The notes beneath the pieces were generated by a model. The model made no database searches, was not told the DNA's origin, and saw nothing but the letters and a program-made list of their open reading frames with translations. Shown piece by piece: positions 1 to 4,081 of a stretch of 6,138 nucleotides of DNA. Within the stretch, counting starts at the first letter, position 1. Each line of letters opens with the position of its first letter. The position numbers were made by a program, and so were the translations under genes. The DNA is from an uncultured Myxococcales bacterium. GTDB lineage: Bacteria > Myxococcota_A > Bradymonadia > UBA7976 > UBA1532. Location: assembly GCA_937896275.1 (NCBI GenBank), contig CALBMW010001041.1:1-6138 (forward strand), in the 5' to 3' direction.

Positions 1-1
1 C

Positions 2-1162
2 GCTGCCCCGCGCGACGCCTCCGCCCCGCGCGACGCCGCGACCCCGCGTGACGCCGGCGCCCCGCGCGACGCTGGTCAGCCCGGCTGGGTGGTCGCTTGG
101 CGCGAGGACTTCGAGGACCTGGCCCTGGGCGGGGCGCCCTGGCGACCCGACGACTACCCCGACGACGGCCCCTTCTCGGACGCTGGCGCCTGGTTCACGG
201 CGCGCGGGGTGGTCCCACCGCTGGCTTTCCGCGCCACGCTGCCTTTCGGCGCCGACGGCTGGCTGACCGCCGAGGCCTATACCCGCGACGCCTCGACCCG
301 ACTGACCGATCTGCTGAGCGTTACGCCCGACCCCGCGGCGCCGGCCAACCGCGTGCTGCGCATCGCGTCGCGGCAGCACACCGACGCGACGGTCGTGCGC
401 CCCACCGTGGCTCTGCCGCTGCGTTACCGCATCTCGGTCCGGGTGGGCTACGCGGACTTCGGCGACGGCGTCCCAGGTGGCCCCAATGGATACGACGGCG
501 ACGAGCAGGCGGGCCCGTGGCGCGACGCCTCGGCGACGACCGACAACGGCTTCTATTGGCTGACGATCCTCGACGCGCGCCCGCGGCCCCACAACAACCA
601 GTGGATTCACCACCATCGCAAGGTCGTCATCGACAGCGACAATCACGACCCGCCCTTCCTGTCGATTTGGGACGGTGGAACCTACCGGCGCAGCGGCGAG
701 CACCCCGTGATGATGTTCGTGCTCGACGGTCGTGGCCGGGGCAACCCGACGAGCGGGCAGCCGTTCATCGCGTGGTCGGCCGGTCAGTGGCAGGCCGAGC
801 GCGACGTCGGTATCCGCGCCGCCGACGCCTACCGGGACCAGAACTGGTACACGGCCGTCATCGAGCGAGACGGCGACAGCGTGACGCTGGAGGTGACCGG
901 CGACCTCCGCTTCGGGGGCCGACGGACTTACCGCGCCACGCTCGACTTACGGGGCGCCTGCGGCTGGCACTTCCCGCGCGTTCCAGCGGAGATCGAGCCG
1001 GGCTGCGCCCGTCCGGAGAGCTTCGCCGAGCTTCCCGGCTACCCGCTCTGGCCTGCCGATGGCACTTGGCCCGACTGGTTCATGTTCGGCGACCCGCACA
1101 ACAACTACTATGAAGGACAGGTCTTCTACGACGACGTGCAGCTCGAGGTGTGGCGGGACTGA
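2..1162 (+). CDS. Secreted protein with DA-rich linker and predicted all-beta (jelly-roll-like) domain; 5' end missing
   Basis: The reading frame is open from the left edge to a TGA at 1160-1162, giving 386 visible residues, so the true start and any signal peptide lie outside the window. GTG codons such as the one at 89 are probably internal, because the same frame encodes a regular repeat upstream (four APRDA-like hexapeptides). The linker is followed at about residue 29 by a domain that opens with WREDFEDL and closes with GQVFYDDVQLEVW. An opening strand plus a closing 'YDDVQLEVW' strand is typical of concanavalin/LamG-like jelly rolls. In between are beta-like stretches such as YRISVRVGYADF and NWYTAVIERDGDSVTLEV. 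A His/Asn-rich loop (590-646, including HNNQWIHHH) and two cysteines (codons at 959 and 1004) are also visible; the cysteines could form a disulfide after export. Export is inferred from the linker style. I do not recognise the family. A carbohydrate-binding or carbohydrate-active role is possible but unproven. The next gene follows after 68 bp on the same strand. Confidence 0.85.
   Translation, partial: AAPRDASAPRDAATPRDAGAPRDAGQPGWVVAWREDFEDLALGGAPWRPDDYPDDGPFSDAGAWFTARGVVPPLAFRATLPFGADGWLTAEAYTRDASTRLTDLLSVTPDPAAPANRVLRIASRQHTDATVVRPTVALPLRYRISVRVGYADFGDGVPGGPNGYDGDEQAGPWRDASATTDNGFYWLTILDARPRPHNNQWIHHHRKVVIDSDNHDPPFLSIWDGGTYRRSGEHPVMMFVLDGRGRGNPTSGQPFIAWSAGQWQAERDVGIRAADAYRDQNWYTAVIERDGDSVTLEVTGDLRFGGRRTYRATLDLRGACGWHFPRVPAEIEPGCARPESFAELPGYPLWPADGTWPDWFMFGDPHNNYYEGQVFYDDVQLEVWRD
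5..76 (+). repeat. Four tandem 18-bp repeats encoding APRDAx linker
   Basis: Units lie at 5-22, 23-40, 41-58 and 59-76. Each codes for A/T-P-R-D-A plus a variable sixth residue (S, A, G, G). The differences between copies are a few point changes at variable positions, so the copies look recently duplicated or kept similar. The array may extend past the left edge. In the protein it forms an extended charged linker, probably separating a membrane or lipid anchor from the folded domain. Confidence 0.9.
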
Positions 1163-1230
1163 GGGCGCGCCACGTGGGCACGGGGGGCTGCTTCACTGTG
1201 CCTTCACCGTAGGCGAGACGGGGCGCGATC

Positions 1231-2043
1231 GTGGATTTGTTCGGGATCGAGCGGCGACGCCGCGAGAAGCTCATGGCGACGACGCCGCCCCAGGGCTGGG
1301 GTGCCATCCTCCATCGGAACGTGCCGCACTTCGAGCGCCTCTCGCGCGTGGACCGCACCGAGCTGCTCGGCAAGATGCAGGTCTTCCTCGCCGAGAAGAA
1401 GTTCGAGGGCTGCAAGGGCTTCGAGGTGACCGAGGAGGTCCGTGTGACGATCGCCGCGCAGGCCTGCGTGCTGCTGCTTCACCGCGAGACGGACTTCTTT
1501 CCCGATCTCGAGACGATCCTCGTCTACCCCCAGGCCTACGTCGCCCCCAGCCGGCGCGTGGGCCCGGACGGGGTGGTCATCGAGGGCCCCGAGGCGCGGC
1601 AGGGGGAATCCTGGAGCCACGGGGTGGTGGTGCTGTCGTGGCATGATGTGCGGCACGGCGCGGCCGACATCAACGACGGCCACAACTTGGTGTTCCACGA
1701 GTTCGCCCATCAACTCGACAGCGAGTATGGCGACGGCGACGGCGCCCCCGCGCTGCCGCGCCGGTCGATGTACATCGCCTGGGCGCGGGTGCTGGGACAG
1801 GAGTTTGCCGAGCTGACCGAGGACGTCGCGCAGCACCGACGCTCGCTGATCGATGCCTACGGCGCGACCAACCCGGCCGAGTTCTTCGCGGTCGTCACTG
1901 AGGTGTTCTTCGAGAAGCCGCGGCAACTCCGCCGGCAGCACCCGGCCCTCTATGCGCAGCTCCAAGCCTTCTACCTGCAGGATCCCGCCGCGCTCCCTGG
2001 GGCGACGACCTCCGCCGAGGGCGAGGTGGATCAGCCCGCGTGA
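1231..2043 (+). CDS. mtfA: MtfA/DgsA-like zinc-dependent peptidase (M90 family)
   Basis: This 270-residue protein matches the MtfA family in length (the E. coli protein is about 265 residues) and along its whole length. In Enterobacteria MtfA binds and inactivates the glucose repressor Mlc and also has zinc-dependent aminopeptidase activity; it is cytosolic. Visible signature: HEFAH at residues 156-160 (zinc ligands H156 and H160, catalytic E157), and E217 within NPAEFFAV as the third zinc ligand by alignment to E. coli E212. Other family blocks are EKKFEGCKGFEVT (residues 55-67), RVTIAAQACVLLLH (71-84) and ILVYPQAYV (96-104). The start is taken as GTG 1231 because the N-terminal LFGIERRRREKL block is typical of proteobacterial homologues; an in-frame TAG at 1210 rules out a start further upstream, while ATG 1273 would remove the block. 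The ribosome binding site is weak. No Mlc or ptsG gene is present here, so the partner is unknown. There is no signal peptide. Confidence 0.93.
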   Translation: MDLFGIERRRREKLMATTPPQGWGAILHRNVPHFERLSRVDRTELLGKMQVFLAEKKFEGCKGFEVTEEVRVTIAAQACVLLLHRETDFFPDLETILVYPQAYVAPSRRVGPDGVVIEGPEARQGESWSHGVVVLSWHDVRHGAADINDGHNLVFHEFAHQLDSEYGDGDGAPALPRRSMYIAWARVLGQEFAELTEDVAQHRRSLIDAYGATNPAEFFAVVTEVFFEKPRQLRRQHPALYAQLQAFYLQDPAALPGATTSAEGEVDQPA

Positions 2044-2140
2044 CGACTCCGCGGGAACCCCGCACGCCCGACGCTGCGCCCCTTCGGTTCGGGCGCCGAG
2101 GCGAGGCGCTGGTGACCCTGGGCCGGGCGTGCGCCCCTCG

Positions 2141-2158
2141 TGTGACGTCAACGTCCCA
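2141..2158. promoter_or_regulatory. Imperfect palindrome, possible operator
   Basis: The 18-bp sequence TGTGACGTCAACGTCCCA pairs at seven of nine positions across its centre, with GACGT and ACGTC as the core arms. It lies about 127 bp upstream of the lipoprotein start codon, where an operator could sit. No regulator can be named, and short palindromes are common by chance in GC-rich DNA. Confidence 0.2.
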
Positions 2159-2272
2159 CATCTCGCGTCCGAGACACTCGCAGCACGGTGGCGCCCTCGG
2201 CGCTCCGCGGTTCAGCGCGTGGCACGCATCGCGCAGTACCGTCCGCGCCCGCTCTCCTTGGGGCGACCGCGC

Positions 2273-2278
2273 GGAGGA
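2273..2278 (+). promoter_or_regulatory. Shine-Dalgarno site for the M15 lipoprotein gene
   Basis: GGAGGA ends six bases before the ATG at 2285, a near-ideal match and spacing. It fixes this start against the much longer open frame reaching back into mtfA (to about 1853), and agrees with the lipoprotein signal that begins immediately at this ATG. Confidence 0.8.
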
Positions 2279-2284
2279 CTTTGC

Positions 2285-3775
2285 ATGGGCCGTTGGACAG
2301 GGATGCTCGTGACCGTGGCGGCGCTCGCCGGATGCGCGGATCAGATCGACGACGAGGTCGATCCCGCCATCGAGGACCACTTCGAGGAGCAGCCCTTCGA
2401 TCCCGTGCTGAAGGACAGCGTGCGTACCGTCGAGGACGTCGTGCGCAGCGGCGCCTGCTCGACCGAGCCGCTGCGCGTGCTCGACGAGCAGATCGCGCAG
2501 GAGCTGAGCTGCCTGGCCCCCGGCACGATGGCGCGGATCGACGACACGCCGAACCTGTCGCGCGGCGGCGGTGTGCGCGGCGCCCTTCAGGCGGACGCCG
2601 CGGTCGCGCTTCGGCGCGCGGTGGCGCAGATCGGGGGGATGTCGCTGAACAGCGGCTGGCGCTCCGTGGCCCAGCAGTATGTGTTGAAGCGTTGGGAGGG
2701 CAGCTGTGGGGTCCGCATCGCCGCCACGCCCGGGAACAGTAACCACGAGTCTGGGCTGGCCATCGACACGTCCGACTTCGACCGCAGCGCTGTGCGCAAC
2801 GCGCTGCGGGCGGCCGGCTTCACCTGGTACTGCAGCGCGCGCAACGGCGGGCGTATCAGCGGGTGTGCCGATCCGGTCCACTTCGAGTACGGCGGCGGCC
2901 GCGACCTGCGGGGCTCGGCGGTGCGCGCCTTCCAGCGCCTCTGGAATCGCAATCATCCCGAGGATCGCATCGCAGAGGACGGCGGCTGGGGTGCGCAGAC
3001 GGCGGAGCGGGTGGCGCGCGCGCCCGTCGCCGGATTCGCACGGGTCGCGGCGTGTGGCGCGCCGGCGCCGTCAGGGCCCCGGCCCATCCCGCCCGAACCG
3101 GAGGCTGCCTCCCCCGAGCCGCCCCCCGCGCCGCCCGAGCCCGCGCCCATGGAGGCAGAGCCGTCGCCACCCGAGCGGGACCCCCCAACCGCGCCCGAGC
3201 CCGAGGAGCCGTCCCCGCCGGTGGAGTCGTCGCCGCCGCCGGAGCTGCCCCAAGAGGACAGCGCACCTCCGCCCGAGACGCCGGACTCACCCCTGGCCGC
3301 GGCCGTCTGCGGCGATGCGCGGCTGCCGCTGAGCGACAATGGATGGTCCTGCCGCGACGCCGCGCCCGAGACGTGGCGGTGTGCCTGCAGCGAGCGCCTG
3401 GATGCGAGCGTCTCGCAGGTGTGTCGGAACGGCGCCTGGCTCAATGACAACACCTGGCCCATCGACTGCGCGCGCTGCGTCGGCGCCGATCGCGAGGGCT
3501 GCGAGCCGGGGCCGCCTCCTGCGCAGCCTCCGGTGCCGTCTCCGGCGCCCGCGGGCAACGGCGGCCTCTGCGTCCACGACGCGTTGCCGCTGAGTGACTC
3601 GGGGCGCGCCTGCGATCCGATCGATGACGAGCGGTGGCGGTGCGCCTGCAGCCAGCGGTGGGAGACCAGCGTGTCGCAGGTCTGCCGGGACGGTGCGTGG
3701 CTCAACTACCAACTCGAGCCCCGCGACTGCGCCGCCTGTGACGGGCGATACTCCCGGGCCTGCGAGCCGCGCTGA
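2285..3775 (+). CDS. Lipoprotein: M15 D,D-peptidase-like domain, peptidoglycan-binding-like segment and two 8-Cys modules
   Basis: The protein has 496 residues. A lipoprotein signal runs over residues 1-17 with lipobox LAGC (C17), so the protein should be anchored to a membrane outside the cytoplasm. Residues about 55-205 match M15 (VanY/D-alanyl-D-alanine carboxypeptidase-like) peptidases: GWRS (R126), SNHESGLAID (zinc ligands H154 and D161), and DPVHFEY (third ligand H199, acidic D196 at the usual catalytic Glu position). Such enzymes cut D-Ala-containing peptide stems of peptidoglycan. Residues about 210-247 (AVRAFQRLW...DGGWG.QT) resemble a peptidoglycan-binding-1 helical repeat. A Pro/Glu-rich linker follows (258-338). 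Residues 342-406 and 429-493 are two copies of a module with cysteine spacing C-x13-C-x9-C-x-C-x11-C-x14-C-x2-C-x7-C, joined by a Pro-rich spacer. The N-terminal enzymatic part resembles a lineage of myxobacterial M15 lipoproteins. I do not recognise the Cys module. A good Shine-Dalgarno supports the start, and codon use matches the neighbours. Confidence 0.92.
   Translation: MGRWTGMLVTVAALAGCADQIDDEVDPAIEDHFEEQPFDPVLKDSVRTVEDVVRSGACSTEPLRVLDEQIAQELSCLAPGTMARIDDTPNLSRGGGVRGALQADAAVALRRAVAQIGGMSLNSGWRSVAQQYVLKRWEGSCGVRIAATPGNSNHESGLAIDTSDFDRSAVRNALRAAGFTWYCSARNGGRISGCADPVHFEYGGGRDLRGSAVRAFQRLWNRNHPEDRIAEDGGWGAQTAERVARAPVAGFARVAACGAPAPSGPRPIPPEPEAASPEPPPAPPEPAPMEAEPSPPERDPPTAPEPEEPSPPVESSPPPELPQEDSAPPPETPDSPLAAAVCGDARLPLSDNGWSCRDAAPETWRCACSERLDASVSQVCRNGAWLNDNTWPIDCARCVGADREGCEPGPPPAQPPVPSPAPAGNGGLCVHDALPLSDSGRACDPIDDERWRCACSQRWETSVSQVCRDGAWLNYQLEPRDCAACDGRYSRACEPR
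3056..3298 (+). repeat. Pro/Glu-rich low-complexity linker in the M15 lipoprotein
   Basis: About 81 codons are dominated by Pro, Glu, Ala and Ser (PEP, PPEP and SPPPE-like runs). The segment probably forms an extended spacer that lets the C-terminal modules reach away from the wall-bound enzyme. No exact repeat unit is present, so it is low complexity rather than a tandem array. Confidence 0.75.
3308..3763 (+). repeat. Two copies of an eight-cysteine module
   Basis: Copy 1 spans 3308-3502 and copy 2 spans 3569-3763. All eight cysteines are spaced identically in both. Shared residues include LPLSD, WRCACS, SVSQVCR and GAWLN. The even cysteine number in an exported protein suggests four disulfides per module. 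Divergence outside the conserved positions indicates an old duplication. The fold and ligand are unknown; a binding role is inferred only from position at the end of a wall-associated enzyme. Confidence 0.85.
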
Positions 3776-3816
3776 GCGCTCCTGGTGCGGGCGCGCTGGT
3801 CCCGCCGAGCGTCGTC

Positions 3817-3990
3817 ATGACGCCGCAGCGTGCAGGACGATCGGTCCGGCTGACCGAGGCGCCGGAAGGTGGACAGGCCTACGAACGCGTCCCGGCGGCC
3901 CTCTACTCGAAGACCGAGGCCGAGCGCCCCGCCCTCGATCGGCGGCCGCGGTTCCGGAAGAACCAGCGCATGGACGCGCCGACGGAGTGA
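3817..3990 (+). CDS. Possible small basic protein, 57 residues
   Basis: An ATG at 3817 opens a 57-codon frame ending at TGA 3988-3990, directly downstream of the lipoprotein gene. The product is rich in Arg and Glu, with an Arg/Lys-rich C-terminal half (LDRRPRFRKNQRMD), no cysteines, and no signal peptide or membrane segment. Most third codon positions are G or C, as in real genes here, but this is also expected by chance in such DNA. No clear Shine-Dalgarno precedes it. I do not recognise a family. It could be a real small gene, a decayed remnant, or chance. Confidence 0.3.
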   Translation: MTPQRAGRSVRLTEAPEGGQAYERVPAALYSKTEAERPALDRRPRFRKNQRMDAPTE

Positions 3991-4053
3991 CTCGGGCCCG
4001 TCGGTGCCGTGACGGCGGGTGGACGGGCTGGCCCCGATGGCCTGGCCCGATGG

Positions 4054-4074
4054 GCGCCCCCTCGGAGGTGGCGC
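4054..4074 (-). terminator. Hairpin just after the stop of the leftward gene, candidate terminator
   Basis: Arms GCGCC and GGCGC pair perfectly, then one mismatch, then three more pairs (CCT/AGG) around a three-base loop, giving eight of nine pairs. It begins seven bases past the leftward gene's stop codon. No T-tract follows on either strand, so classic intrinsic termination is not shown; it may protect the mRNA 3' end or aid termination of either convergent gene. Confidence 0.3.
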
Positions 4075-4081
4075 TGCTCGC

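Larger units (their letters stand above)
2044..2284. other. Intergenic region upstream of the M15 lipoprotein gene
   Basis: This 241-bp stretch separates mtfA from the lipoprotein gene and probably contains the latter's promoter, although no clear -35/-10 pair can be read by eye. It contains a short GC hairpin (2076-2081 pairing with 2091-2096, nine-base loop, no T-tract) just after mtfA. Another compact inverted repeat lies at 2125-2136, and an imperfect palindrome at 2141-2158. Open frames crossing it have no supporting features. Confidence 0.5.
3776..4081. other. Intergenic region between convergent genes
   Basis: These 306 bp lie between two stop codons facing each other. They contain a 57-codon ORF (3817-3990, listed separately) and weak GC hairpins at 3787-3805 and 3998-4015. 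A better hairpin lies at 4054-4074. A short direct repeat (TGGCCC(C)GATGG) occurs twice around 4030-4053. No RNA gene or mobile element is visible. Confidence 0.5.

Noticed and set aside
1177..1202. Possible terminator hairpin between the left gene and mtfA (GGCAC/GTGCC arms)
   Set aside because: There are only about five strong pairs with a 16-base loop and no T-tract, too weak to call.
1204..2151. Minus-strand open frame of 315 codons over mtfA
   Set aside because: It is antisense to the conserved MtfA coding sequence. The product has an Arg/Gly/Leu-rich shadow composition and no family motif.
1853..2284. N-terminal extension of the lipoprotein frame back into mtfA
   Set aside because: The extension has Arg/Ser/Pro-rich shadow composition. 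The Shine-Dalgarno and lipoprotein signal place the real start at 2285.
1895..2956. Minus-strand open frame of 353 codons across the mtfA 3' end, the gap and the lipoprotein 5' half
   Set aside because: It runs antisense to two supported genes, has no ribosome binding site or motif, and has biased composition.
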